Below, one piece after another: positions 1 through 8,510 of a DNA stretch of 22,264 bases (the stretch's first letter is position 1; the number at the start of each line of letters is the position of its first letter). Source of the stretch: CAZKCK01 sp964552325 (GTDB taxonomy: Bacteria; Bacteroidota; Bacteroidia; Bacteroidales; TTA-H9); NCBI GenBank assembly GCA_964552325.1, contig CAZKHA010000046.1:1-22264 (forward strand), in the 5' to 3' direction. A program made the position numbers and the translations under genes. Below the pieces are notes generated by a model, which had not been told where the DNA came from, did not search any database, and saw nothing but the letters and a program-made list of their open reading frames with translations.

Positions 1-1016
1 TTGGCTTTCATCGAGTTCTTTAGTTGTAGGCGACGGCTTCCTTTCACGGCTTGAACCTTGGGGTCGTTGGGCAAGTTAATGGCAATGGTTTTGCTTCCGG
101 CATTGCAATCGCCGGCATAATACAGGGCATCATAAACGCCCAAATCGCTTGATGAGGCAGGCGATTCTTTTTTGTAAACATCGTCAACTGGCAGCGATTG
201 TTGTAGCTTCGGTAAGAGTGCGGCTAGCTTTAATACTTTGCTGCTCCATTCTTTATCCTTAACCAATACATATGCCTCAAAAGCAGCCTTGTAACCGTAA
301 ACCTGGTCTTCGTAAGTTTCGATGGGCCCAATCACAAAATCGATACCGTTCGTTCGCATATCCATCCAAGCCATGTCGCTAGGGAAATAATCATCGCTTA
401 GTAAGGCTTCGGCGCGTAGTTCGAGGTATTTCTTTAAGCCTGCATCTTCGGCAAGGGCGGCAGCTTGTTTTACCAAGGCCGAAGCTTTGGTAAGTTCTTC
501 GCTATATGCAACATGATAAGGCACCACTTCTAATGATTTATCATCCTTACGCTTGATAATTGTATATAAATCAGTTTTTTTAGGGTCTTTTAGCGCATCA
601 AATTCTTCCTTGGTCATGTCAACTGGGTAAAACATTGCACCTGCTGGTTTTGCGCCCACGCCCTTTACAAAAGGTTTGTTGTCGTTCAACCGCTCCCAAG
701 GCCCATAGTTTATAACAGCAAAAGCATGTTGCATCGAATCGGTTAAGCTTGTCAGCAAATCAGTTTTATCGCCATAAGCCTGTTTCCAAAAAAGTTCATC
801 CATTAAAGCAGCAGCTTCTATCAAAAGAGGCAGCATCTTTTTTTCGTTGGCTGTTAACACACTTGTGTCGGTGTTCAACACAAAACTTGCATATTCGGCA
901 ACTTTAGCAGCCATGGTATCGTTCGTGGCTTCTGCCGGTTTTTGGGGAGCATTGTTGCAGCCCATATTCCAAATAGCAACACACGATAAAAGTACTATTA
1001 CAATGTTCTTTTTCAT
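1..1016 (-). CDS. M49-family (dipeptidyl-peptidase III-like) lipoprotein, N-terminal part
   Basis: The reading frame starts with ATG at 1016 and runs off the left edge, giving about 338 residues with no stop. The first 20 residues are a lipoprotein signal: MKKN, a hydrophobic stretch, then NMGC with the lipobox cysteine at about position 20. The protein is therefore probably exported and lipid-anchored. The segment YAGDCNAGSKTIAINLPND near residue 300, followed by RRLQLKN, resembles a Bacteroidota subfamily of zinc peptidases of family M49, sometimes annotated as Zn-dependent hydrolase. Members cut dipeptides from peptide N-termini. The zinc-binding HExxxGH-type motif would lie in the missing C-terminal half, so catalytic competence cannot be judged. 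The gene points away from the nitrate operon and is probably unrelated to it. The family call is from recall of the sequence pattern, not a search. Confidence 0.75.
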   Translation of the reverse strand, partial: MKKNIVIVLLSCVAIWNMGCNNAPQKPAEATNDTMAAKVAEYASFVLNTDTSVLTANEKKMLPLLIEAAALMDELFWKQAYGDKTDLLTSLTDSMQHAFAVINYGPWERLNDNKPFVKGVGAKPAGAMFYPVDMTKEEFDALKDPKKTDLYTIIKRKDDKSLEVVPYHVAYSEELTKASALVKQAAALAEDAGLKKYLELRAEALLSDDYFPSDMAWMDMRTNGIDFVIGPIETYEDQVYGYKAAFEAYVLVKDKEWSSKVLKLAALLPKLQQSLPVDDVYKKESPASSSDLGVYDALYYAGDCNAGSKTIAINLPNDPKVQAVKGSRRLQLKNSMKA

Positions 1017-1047
1017 AGGTTTAAGGTTTTTTTGAGTTAGGTTGCTG

Positions 1048-1055
1048 CAAAATTA
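1048..1055 (-). promoter_or_regulatory. Candidate -7 element for the M49 lipoprotein gene
   Basis: On the minus strand this reads TAATTTTG, a full match to the Bacteroidota -7 consensus TAnnTTTG, and lies about 32 bases upstream of the start codon at 1016. No TTG sits at the ideal 17-23 base distance upstream, so the -33 element is missing or weak. Confidence 0.4.
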
Positions 1056-1462
1056 GGAAATATCGTCATTTGCTAGCTTACCCAATCGCTGAATTGTGCT
1101 GTTTTTGCTTGCAAACTATTCTTCTTTAGGTTATCAAACCTTGTGTATTGAAAATTATCGACCACGTAAAGGGTTGATTAGGCTTTCTATAAACTGTAGA
1201 TTTGGCTTGCGTGATAGCAGGATGTAATTCACTAATTAACCCTTCTGCAGCTAATAATATGTTAAAAGATACGAAATCTTAAGGTGCAGTTTGCATGGCA
1301 TCGTTACAAGGACTCATGAACCACAAATCTCAAAAACCAACTCAAATAATACGCTGAATTTTTACGGACAATCGAATTCGGCATACTTATCGTAGCTAAT
1401 CATTGAAAATTCACGGACATACCCTCCTTGCGAAAAAAAATCTTGCTATAAGTGTTCAAAAT

Positions 1463-1492
1463 TTTGTTGGATTCAAAATTATGTTACATTTG
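1463..1492 (+). promoter_or_regulatory. Predicted promoter of the nar operon
   Basis: TTTG at 1463-1466 and TACATTTG at 1485-1492 match the Bacteroidota -33 and -7 elements with 18 bases between them. Transcription would start near 1498-1500, about 36 bases before the narC start. A perfect 10-bp palindrome CAAAATTTTG (1457-1466) overlaps the -33 element and could be a regulator site. No obvious FNR-type TTGAT-N4-ATCAA box was found next to it. Confidence 0.6.
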
Positions 1493-1501
1493 CGACGTCA
1501 A

Positions 1502-1521
1502 TTAGGTATTGTAGTACCTAA
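1502..1521. repeat. Perfect inverted repeat TTAGGTA-N6-TACCTAA in the nar leader
   Basis: TTAGGTA at 1502-1508 and TACCTAA at 1515-1521 are perfect reverse complements with a 6-base spacer TTGTAG. The repeat lies immediately downstream of the predicted start of transcription and 14 bases before narC. It could be a protein operator or an RNA hairpin (7-bp stem, 6-base loop) at the very 5' end of the long nar transcript. Confidence 0.55.
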
Positions 1522-1535
1522 ATAACTTAATCACT

Positions 1536-2366
1536 ATGCCAAATCGATTCTTCAGATGCATAATACTGGGAATGTTAGTATTAACATCCATTACAACAGT
1601 TGCACAAACGGGTGAGGAACTGTTTAAATTAAAGTGCACAGCCTGCCACACACTTGGGCAGGGCAGATTAGTAGGGCCTGACCTCAAGGATATTGGATCA
1701 AGGCGAAGCCAAGAGTGGATTGATTCATTTATATTGAATTCACAGCAATTGATAAGCAACAAGGATAAAGATGCTGTTGCAGTTTACGAAGAATATGGAA
1801 AGATGCCAATGCCAGGATTTGCTTTGAGCAAGGACGAATTGGCTATGCTTTCTGTTTACATGAATCAAAACCAGAACATTATAACACAAAAGCCAGGTTT
1901 TAGTGTAGAAAACGCTACAACAGAAGAAATTTATACTGGTGAAGGCTATTTTACAGGCCGAATTGCGTTGAGTGCGGGAGGCATTAGCTGTATTGGGTGT
2001 CATTCCATCAATACATATAGCAAGGCGAAAGGCGGAACTTTGGCAAAAGAGCTTTCCAATTCATTCAACAACCTCGGTGCACCCGGAATACAATCTTTAT
2101 TAAAATCAGCTCCCTTTCCGGCCATGCAAGTCTCCTATAAAAAGCACCCCTTGACAGACAAAGAGATCTTTGCCATCACCGCATTTATAAAAAATGCTAA
2201 CACATTGGTAAATAATTCATTTACTAACAACTTTGGGGATTACTTCTTAGTATTTTCAAGTTTGTTTTTTTGCCTATTGGTAATGATCATATGGATTGTT
2301 TGGGATAAATCCAAGATTTTCTCAACAAACTCACAGCTGTTAAAAAGACAATTAAAGACACGTTAA
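1536..2366 (+). CDS. narC: Membrane-anchored diheme cytochrome c of the nar operon (NarC-like)
   Basis: This 276-residue protein has an N-terminal signal sequence (hydrophobic residues about 8-22, likely cleavage after AQ). It has two heme-binding sites, CTACH at 34-38 and CIGCH at 152-156, and one C-terminal membrane helix at about 236-256 followed by a basic cytoplasmic tail. Possible axial methionines are in KMPMP (about 90-92) and PAMQVSY (about 197). The protein is thus a periplasmic diheme cytochrome held by a C-terminal anchor. It is the first gene of the operon, 19 bases before narG. In Thermus thermophilus a diheme cytochrome, NarC, is likewise the first nar gene and is needed for active nitrate reductase. 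Homology to that protein is inferred from layout and heme count. The partner that supplies or takes its electrons cannot be read from the sequence. Confidence 0.82.
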   Translation: MPNRFFRCIILGMLVLTSITTVAQTGEELFKLKCTACHTLGQGRLVGPDLKDIGSRRSQEWIDSFILNSQQLISNKDKDAVAVYEEYGKMPMPGFALSKDELAMLSVYMNQNQNIITQKPGFSVENATTEEIYTGEGYFTGRIALSAGGISCIGCHSINTYSKAKGGTLAKELSNSFNNLGAPGIQSLLKSAPFPAMQVSYKKHPLTDKEIFAITAFIKNANTLVNNSFTNNFGDYFLVFSSLFFCLLVMIIWIVWDKSKIFSTNSQLLKRQLKTR

Positions 2367-2385
2367 CCTTATAATTTAAATACCA

Positions 2386-5300
2386 ATGAGTTGGATTAAG
2401 GATCTTTTATCACCGCAGTATCGAAAATGGGAAGACTTCTACAGAAATCGCTATCAACACGACAAAGTTGTAAGAAGCACGCATGGCGTTAATTGCACAG
2501 GAGGCTGTAGTTGGAACGTACATGTGAAGAATGGAATTGTTGTTTGGGAAACACAAGCATTAGATTACCCACAGATTGATGCTGAATTGCCTCCTTACGA
2601 GCCTAGGGGCTGTCAACGTGGTATATCATTTTCCTGGTATCTTTATAGCCCACTACGTATCAAATATCCACTAATAAGGGGCTGCTTAATTGATATGTTC
2701 AGGGAGTTGAAGAAAAAAGAAGGTGATGCATATTTGGCTTGGGAGGCTATTCAAAACAATCCCAATCTTAGGAATAAATATCTTGAGGCAAGAGGAAAAG
2801 GTGGATTTAGAAGAGTAACATGGCAAGAAGCCTTAGAACTAATTGGCGCGGCAAACATTTACACTGTTAAAACCTATGGGCCGGATAGGATAACTGGCTT
2901 TTCGCCCATACCTGCAATGTCGATGATAAGTTATGCTGGTGGAAGTCGATTTCTGCAACTAATGGGAGGGGTTAATCTTAGTTTTTATGATTGGTATTGC
3001 GATTTACCCAACGCATTCCCCGAAACGTGGGGGGAGCAAACTGATGTAGCGGAGAGTGCTGATTGGTACAATTCAAAATTTGTTGCAGTTGTAGGAGCAA
3101 ATCTTGCAATGACAAGAACACCGGATGTGCATTTCTTTTCAGAATCACGACATAATGGAACCAAAACCGTGGTGTTTGCACCCGATTTCAACATGGTTGC
3201 CAAATATGCCGACCAATGGGTGCCAATAAATGCTGGACAGGATGGCGCTTTCTGGATGGCCGTAACACATGTTATACTTCAAGAATTTCACGTTCAAAAT
3301 CCTGTTGAGTATTTTTTAGAATACATCGGCAAATATACTGATAGCCCGTATTTGGTAACCTTAACAAAAGAGGGAACTGCTTACCGTCCCGGAAGGCTTC
3401 TGCGCGCCAATGAACTGACAAAATATCATGAGATAGAAAACGGGGAATGGAAATTTATCGTCATTGATAAAGCAAGCAATGAAGCTGTTTGCCCAGGAGG
3501 TAGCTCAGGCCACAGATGGGGCAGTAAGGATGGCTGCTGGAATATGGAAGCTGTGGATCCAGAGACTGGAAAATCGTATGAACCAATAAGCACTTTAATC
3601 CATGATTTTGATGAAACCCTTGAAGTGGAATTCGTTGACTTTGCATATGCTACTAAATCCATTAGACAAATACCCATTCGAAATGTTAAAACAAAGGATG
3701 GAGAAAAAAAATGTGCAACTGTTTACGACCTACTTATGGGCCAATATGGGGTTGCGAGAGGCCTACAGGGTAACTATCCAGCAAATTACATGGATAGCAA
3801 GAGTGCTTATACGCCTGCCTGGCAAGAGATATTTACCGGAATTGGACAGGACTCCGTTATTAAATTTGCAAGAGAATGGGCATCAACAGCCATGGCCACA
3901 CAAGGCAAATGCATGGTAATTATTGGGGCTGGCGCTAACCATTGGTATCATAATAACCTCAATTATAGATCAGCAATCATGGCCTTGATACTCACCGGAT
4001 GTATTGGAAAGAATGGAGGCGGGTTGAACCATTATGTTGGACAAGAAAAACTGGCACCTTCTGATTCATGGGGGGCCATAATGTCCGGTAGGGATTGGAA
4101 TCCTGCCGCAAGGCTGCAACAAGCACCCATTTGGCATTATATGCATTCGGATCAATGGCGATATGACGGGCGACCAAACGAATACCACATTTCGCCAGAC
4201 AATACCTTCAGCAACCTTCATACTGCCGACCATATTGTAAAGGCAGTTAAAAATGGGTGGATGCCATTTTATCCCCAATTTCAACAAAACCCTCTTGGGC
4301 TTTGTGCTGAACCTGCAAAGCAAACAATATTTAACGACAAGGAAATCCTGAACAATGTTTTAGATCAACTCAAAAACAGCAAGTTAAGTTATTCTGTTGA
4401 AAATATTGATGCCCCTGAAAACTTTCCTAGAGTATGGTATATTTGGAGAGGAAATGCTATAATGTCGAGTGCTAAAGGACATGAATATTTCCTAAAACAT
4501 TATTTAGGAACTCACCACAATACCATAGCTAACGAGGCAGCTAAGGGAAAAGTTGAAAACGTTAAATGGCTTGAGGAAGCCCCAAAAGGCAAAATGGATC
4601 TAATTGTTGATTTAAACTTTCGCATGGACACCAGTGCTTTATACGCTGACATCGTCCTACCAACGGCCTCATGGTATGAGAAGGAGGATCTAAACAGTAC
4701 TGACATGCATTCTTTTATTCATCCGTTAGCAAAGGCAGTACCACCTGCTTGGGAATCCAAATCGGACTGGGCCATTTTTAAAGAGATTGCCAAGGTTACG
4801 AGCCAGCTTGCAGAAACCCATATGAAAGGAACCTTTAAAGACGTTATCACCACCCCTCTTTCACACGATACGGCAGCAGAAATAGCACAACCGAATATCC
4901 GTGATTGGAGCTTGGGTGAATGTGAAGCTATACCAGGGAAAACAATGCACAATTTGAGTATTGTAGAACGTGATTACACACAAATTTACCAAAAATTCAT
5001 CAGCCTAGGACCCAACTTGCTAACGCAACCTATTGGAGCACATGGAAATCAGTTTATGGTAAATGATTTTTACGAAAAATTGCAAAACAACCCTGACCAT
5101 ATACAGAAATTCAACGGCAAGACTTATCCATCGTTGGAACAAGATGAAGAAGTCATCAATGCCATATTACAGTTGTCATCACTTACCAATGGGGAACTGA
5201 GCAAAAGAGCCTACAAGAATGCAGAGAAGAAAACTGGACTGAAATTATCTGATATAGCAGATACTAGCATTGATGGCAGTGTAACCTATAAAGACCTCCA

Positions 5301-6000
5301 AACACGACCATTGCGTTACAACAACTCACCTATTTGGTCAGGCCTGATGAATAAATCAAGAGCATACGCAGCATTTACGTACAATGTGGAACGGCTGGTC
5401 CCTTGGCGAACACTCACAGGACGACAGCATCTATACCTTGACCATGAGGGATACATTGCCTTTGGCGAAAACTTACCCACCTATAAACCCTTGCCACAGT
5501 TAATTACTTACGGCGACTTGAACCAATCTGAAGTGGGTCCCAGTATGAAGGTTTTAAATTATCTTACCCCGCATGGAAAATGGCATATCCACAGCACCTA
5601 TGGCGATAACCATCGCATGCTTACGCTAGGACGTGGCATGGTGCCTATTTGGCTAAGCGAAAAAGATGCGGATGACCTACATGTAAAAGATAATGACTGG
5701 GTTGAAATCTTTAACGATAACGGGGTTTATAGTGCAAGGGTATGTGTAAGTTCAAGGATACCCTCAGGCTTATGCTTCGTTTACCACTCACCCGAACGAA
5801 CCTATTCAACACCTAAAACCGAAATTAGGGGGCGCAAACGTTCAGGAGGGCACAATAGCCTTACAAGAGTGCGGCTAAAGCCCAATCTACTAGTGGGTGG
5901 ATATGGACAATTTACGTATCACTTCAATTATTGGGGTCCTGTTGGCGTAAACCGTGACACTTATGTAGTTATAAAGAAAATGGATAAAGTTGAATTTTAA
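2386..6000 (+). CDS. narG: Respiratory nitrate reductase, catalytic alpha subunit
   Basis: This 1204-residue molybdopterin oxidoreductase reduces nitrate to nitrite with a Mo-bisMGD cofactor. The N-terminal FS0 cluster motif is intact as H33, C37, C41 and C76 (H-x3-C-x3-C-x34-C), with the NarG-typical histidine as first ligand. The segment LSFYDWYCDLP at 198-208 carries Asp202, equivalent to the Mo-ligating Asp222 of E. coli NarG. The following ETWGEQTDV stretch is also NarG-typical. There is no twin-arginine signal, so this is the membrane-bound, cytoplasm-facing type, not a periplasmic NarG or Nap. Length is close to the usual 1200-1250 residues. It sits 12 bases before narH. A nitrite oxidoreductase role is unlikely given the NarHJI partners and the two nitrate transporters. 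Confidence 0.97.
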   Translation: MSWIKDLLSPQYRKWEDFYRNRYQHDKVVRSTHGVNCTGGCSWNVHVKNGIVVWETQALDYPQIDAELPPYEPRGCQRGISFSWYLYSPLRIKYPLIRGCLIDMFRELKKKEGDAYLAWEAIQNNPNLRNKYLEARGKGGFRRVTWQEALELIGAANIYTVKTYGPDRITGFSPIPAMSMISYAGGSRFLQLMGGVNLSFYDWYCDLPNAFPETWGEQTDVAESADWYNSKFVAVVGANLAMTRTPDVHFFSESRHNGTKTVVFAPDFNMVAKYADQWVPINAGQDGAFWMAVTHVILQEFHVQNPVEYFLEYIGKYTDSPYLVTLTKEGTAYRPGRLLRANELTKYHEIENGEWKFIVIDKASNEAVCPGGSSGHRWGSKDGCWNMEAVDPETGKSYEPISTLIHDFDETLEVEFVDFAYATKSIRQIPIRNVKTKDGEKKCATVYDLLMGQYGVARGLQGNYPANYMDSKSAYTPAWQEIFTGIGQDSVIKFAREWASTAMATQGKCMVIIGAGANHWYHNNLNYRSAIMALILTGCIGKNGGGLNHYVGQEKLAPSDSWGAIMSGRDWNPAARLQQAPIWHYMHSDQWRYDGRPNEYHISPDNTFSNLHTADHIVKAVKNGWMPFYPQFQQNPLGLCAEPAKQTIFNDKEILNNVLDQLKNSKLSYSVENIDAPENFPRVWYIWRGNAIMSSAKGHEYFLKHYLGTHHNTIANEAAKGKVENVKWLEEAPKGKMDLIVDLNFRMDTSALYADIVLPTASWYEKEDLNSTDMHSFIHPLAKAVPPAWESKSDWAIFKEIAKVTSQLAETHMKGTFKDVITTPLSHDTAAEIAQPNIRDWSLGECEAIPGKTMHNLSIVERDYTQIYQKFISLGPNLLTQPIGAHGNQFMVNDFYEKLQNNPDHIQKFNGKTYPSLEQDEEVINAILQLSSLTNGELSKRAYKNAEKKTGLKLSDIADTSIDGSVTYKDLQTRPLRYNNSPIWSGLMNKSRAYAAFTYNVERLVPWRTLTGRQHLYLDHEGYIAFGENLPTYKPLPQLITYGDLNQSEVGPSMKVLNYLTPHGKWHIHSTYGDNHRMLTLGRGMVPIWLSEKDADDLHVKDNDWVEIFNDNGVYSARVCVSSRIPSGLCFVYHSPERTYSTPKTEIRGRKRSGGHNSLTRVRLKPNLLVGGYGQFTYHFNYWGPVGVNRDTYVVIKKMDKVEF

Positions 6001-6012
6001 AAACATCGATAT

Positions 6013-7500
6013 ATGGATATAAGGTCACAAATTGCGATGGTGTTCCACCTCGATAAATGTATAGGTTGCCATACCTGTTCAGTAGCTTGTAAGAACATAT
6101 GGACTGACCGTAAAGGTGCAGAATATATGTGGTGGAATAATGTTGAAACAAAACCCGGAACTGGGTATCCCACAAAATGGGAGGATCAGTCTATTTACAA
6201 AGGAGGCTGGACAATCCCAAAAGGCAAACTGAAACTTGCAAGCCAAACTAAAACGGGCACTTTTCTAAACTTGTTTGCCAATCCACATATGCCAACTATT
6301 AATGATTATTACGAACCTTACACCTACGATTACGCTAACCTTATAAATGCACCCGCCAGCGATACCCAACCTACCGCCCGTCCAATTTCGATGATAACAG
6401 GTAAGCCAATGGATATCAAAATGGGGCCCGCATGGGATGACGATCTTGGAGGGTCGCCCGACTTTGCCCGAAAAGATGTAAACCTCAAGGGTTTGACAAA
6501 GGAGGAGCAAGAAGCCTTATTCCAGATTGAACGAATGATGATGTTTTACCTCCCCAGGATGTGCAACCATTGCCTTAATCCAGCTTGTGTAGCTGCTTGC
6601 CCTTCAGGTGCAACCTATAAACGTGGAGAAGATGGCCTAGTTTTGCTCAACCAAGACAAATGCAGAGCTTGGCGTATGTGCGTAACTTCTTGCCCTTACA
6701 AAAAAACATATTACAACTGGAATTCAGGAAAATCAGAAAAGTGTATCCTTTGCTACCCACGGCTTGAAGCCGGACAAATACCAGCCTGTATGCATACCTG
6801 TGTTGGAAGAATACGGTATTTAGGTGTTATGCTTTACGATGCCGACAAAATTGCCGAGATTGCCACATTACCTGACAACATGCTTGTTGCTGCTCAACTT
6901 GGCATTTACCAAAACCCGTTTGATGATGTGGTTGTAAAAAATGCGAAACAGAATGGCATTTCAGATGAAATTATTGAAAGCGCGAAACGCTCGCCAATTT
7001 GGAAATTTGTAAAAGAATGGGGGATTGCCCTGCCACTACATGCAGAATTCAGGACTTTGCCAAACGTATTTTATGTGCCTCCAGTGTTGCCAATGATCGG
7101 AATGCTTGAAAACGGGCTTTATAATCAGCGTACAGAATCCTTTTTCGGCAGCATTGACGAGTGTAGGCTACCCATGAAATATCTTGCAAACCTGTTTAGC
7201 GCTGGCGATGAACTAACTATCCTCAAAGTCATCAAAAAACTGTATGCAGTGCGGATGCACAGAAGGAGCTCCACTGTAAATGATGTACCACAACAAGTCG
7301 CTGAAACAATCTTAAAAGAAGCAGAATTGGAAACTGAAACTGCTGACGCCATTTACCGCTTAACATCCCTGCCCAAAGTTGATGACCGTTTTGTAATCCC
7401 GCCCATGTATCGCGAAGTTGCTATTAACATGCTCGAAAGTACCGAGAGCTTTAAAGGCCATCAAGGATTTGGTTTAGCTGATAAGCCAGAACGCATTTAA
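6013..7500 (+). CDS. narH: Respiratory nitrate reductase, iron-sulfur beta subunit
   Basis: This 495-residue protein passes electrons from the NarI hemes to NarG through four Fe-S clusters. The cysteine groups are C16/C19/C22/C26; C184/C187/C192/C196; C217/W220/C223/C227; and C244/C247/C259/C263. The Trp at position 220 replaces one cysteine in the third group, as in E. coli NarH, which gives three [4Fe-4S] clusters and one [3Fe-4S] cluster. All 15 ligands expected for the family are present. It has no signal peptide or membrane helix and should sit on the cytoplasmic side bound to NarG and NarI. It lies between narG and narJ with 12 bases on each side, so translation is probably coupled. Confidence 0.97.
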   Translation: MDIRSQIAMVFHLDKCIGCHTCSVACKNIWTDRKGAEYMWWNNVETKPGTGYPTKWEDQSIYKGGWTIPKGKLKLASQTKTGTFLNLFANPHMPTINDYYEPYTYDYANLINAPASDTQPTARPISMITGKPMDIKMGPAWDDDLGGSPDFARKDVNLKGLTKEEQEALFQIERMMMFYLPRMCNHCLNPACVAACPSGATYKRGEDGLVLLNQDKCRAWRMCVTSCPYKKTYYNWNSGKSEKCILCYPRLEAGQIPACMHTCVGRIRYLGVMLYDADKIAEIATLPDNMLVAAQLGIYQNPFDDVVVKNAKQNGISDEIIESAKRSPIWKFVKEWGIALPLHAEFRTLPNVFYVPPVLPMIGMLENGLYNQRTESFFGSIDECRLPMKYLANLFSAGDELTILKVIKKLYAVRMHRRSSTVNDVPQQVAETILKEAELETETADAIYRLTSLPKVDDRFVIPPMYREVAINMLESTESFKGHQGFGLADKPERI

Positions 7501-7512
7501 GAATTTTAAACT

Positions 7513-7875
7513 ATGGAGAAACTATTGCATTACAAGCTGCTAGCCAAGCTTTTCATGTATCCTGAAGAACCCTTGATGCCAATAGTGGCGCAACTTGAGC
7601 CTGTAGCTAAAGGTTTACCCACGGATGCTTGGATGGCCTTTGAAGGATATATTAAACTGTTTGCCGACAAACCGCCATATCAATTAGAAGAGTTTTACGT
7701 AGAAACCTTTCTTATGAATCCGGTAACCAGCCTTGATGTTGGATTCGTGCTATTCGGACAAGACCTTAGGCGTAATCAATTCTTGGTCAATATGCAGAAT
7801 GAACAACAACTGGCAGGCAATGACTGTGGAATTGAGCTGGCTGACCATCTAGCCAATGTACTTAATGTTTTACCC
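7513..7875 (+). CDS. narJ: Nitrate reductase assembly chaperone NarJ, C-terminus lost in scaffold gap
   Basis: The first 121 residues are present. NarJ is a cytoplasmic chaperone that binds the NarG N-terminus and holds it until the molybdenum cofactor and FS0 cluster are inserted. The start MEKLLHYKLLAKLFMYPEE, the EEFYVETF segment and the ELADHLANVLNVLP stretch fit the NarJ/TorD-like alpha-helical family. The gene runs into a run of 100 N, so the stop codon and perhaps 50-110 residues are missing. It is not evidence for a truncated gene in the organism. Confidence 0.88.
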
Positions 7876-7975
7876 NNNNNNNNNNNNNNNNNNNNNNNNN
7901 NNNNNNNNNNNNNNNNNNNNNNNNNNNNNNNNNNNNNNNNNNNNNNNNNNNNNNNNNNNNNNNNNNNNNNNNNNN
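7876..7975. other. Scaffold gap (100 N) across the narJ/narI junction
   Basis: There are exactly 100 N, the conventional placeholder for a gap of unknown size. The true gap must hold the end of narJ and the first 60-65 codons of narI, so it is probably 350 bases or more. The reading frame across the gap has no meaning. Confidence 0.95.
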
Positions 7976-8470
7976 TTATTTTTAGGACACCTTACTGCTT
8001 TTGTAATCCCTACGTATTTGATTGTTTGGAATAACAATCCTATACGCTTGGTACTGGTAGAGATAACGGGCTTCTCCTTTGGCCTACTCAGTTTTCTAGG
8101 GCTCATCCTTCTTATATATAGACGCATACGTAGGAAGACCACCCAAACTGTATTAACCAATGCTGATGTCGCATTGTATGTATTGTTAGTCGTTCAACTT
8201 TTAACGGGTCTCTGGATTGCCGTGATGAATAAATGGGGTTCTTCATGGTTTGCTTCTACTATAACCCCTTATCTATGGTCAGTATTTAAGCTCAACCCTG
8301 ATGTAAACTCAGTATCAGGTATGCCCTTATCCATAAAAATACATATTGTAAATGCATTCTTGCTAATCGCCATCATACCGTTTACGCGCCTTATCCATTT
8401 TATGGCATTGCCTTTTAGCTATATTTATAGGTCATACATACTTGTTGTTTGGAACACAAAACAAAGATAA
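7976..8470 (+). CDS. narI: Respiratory nitrate reductase, cytochrome b gamma subunit, N-terminus lost in gap
   Basis: About 164 residues remain of a protein usually near 225. NarI is the membrane subunit that oxidises quinol at the periplasmic side and passes electrons through two b hemes to NarH. At the gap edge LFLGH carries a histidine equivalent to E. coli His66. KIHIVN and RLIHFMALP near the C-terminus carry the equivalents of His187 and His205. The fourth heme ligand (His56 in E. coli) would be in the gap. Four hydrophobic helices remain. It is followed after 40 bases by the first transporter gene. Confidence 0.92.
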   Translation, partial: LFLGHLTAFVIPTYLIVWNNNPIRLVLVEITGFSFGLLSFLGLILLIYRRIRRKTTQTVLTNADVALYVLLVVQLLTGLWIAVMNKWGSSWFASTITPYLWSVFKLNPDVNSVSGMPLSIKIHIVNAFLLIAIIPFTRLIHFMALPFSYIYRSYILVVWNTKQR

Positions 8471-8510
8471 AAAAAAGAGCATCTACCACTAACCTCAAGA
8501 TTTCTTAATT

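Larger units (their letters stand above)
1017..1535. other. Intergenic region between divergent M49 gene and nar operon
   Basis: No convincing gene is present. It holds the divergent promoters annotated separately. A small dyad AAGAT-N5-ATCTT lies at 1266-1280. A loose, widely spaced inverted repeat lies between GGGTTGATTA (around 1171) and TAATTAACCC (around 1234), with one mismatch. Two short repeats of ACGGACA occur near 1360 and 1412. None of these is strong enough to assign a function. The length, about 520 bases, leaves room for activator sites of the nitrate operon. Confidence 0.5.

Noticed and set aside
1441..1480. FNR box at the nar promoter
   Set aside because: The palindrome CAAAATTTTG does not match TTGAT-N4-ATCAA. 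It is only recorded as a possible site.
7513..8034. A 173-residue frame running through the N gap
   Set aside because: The frame is real narJ only to 7875. After the gap the narI frame is a different one, so the joined protein is an artefact.
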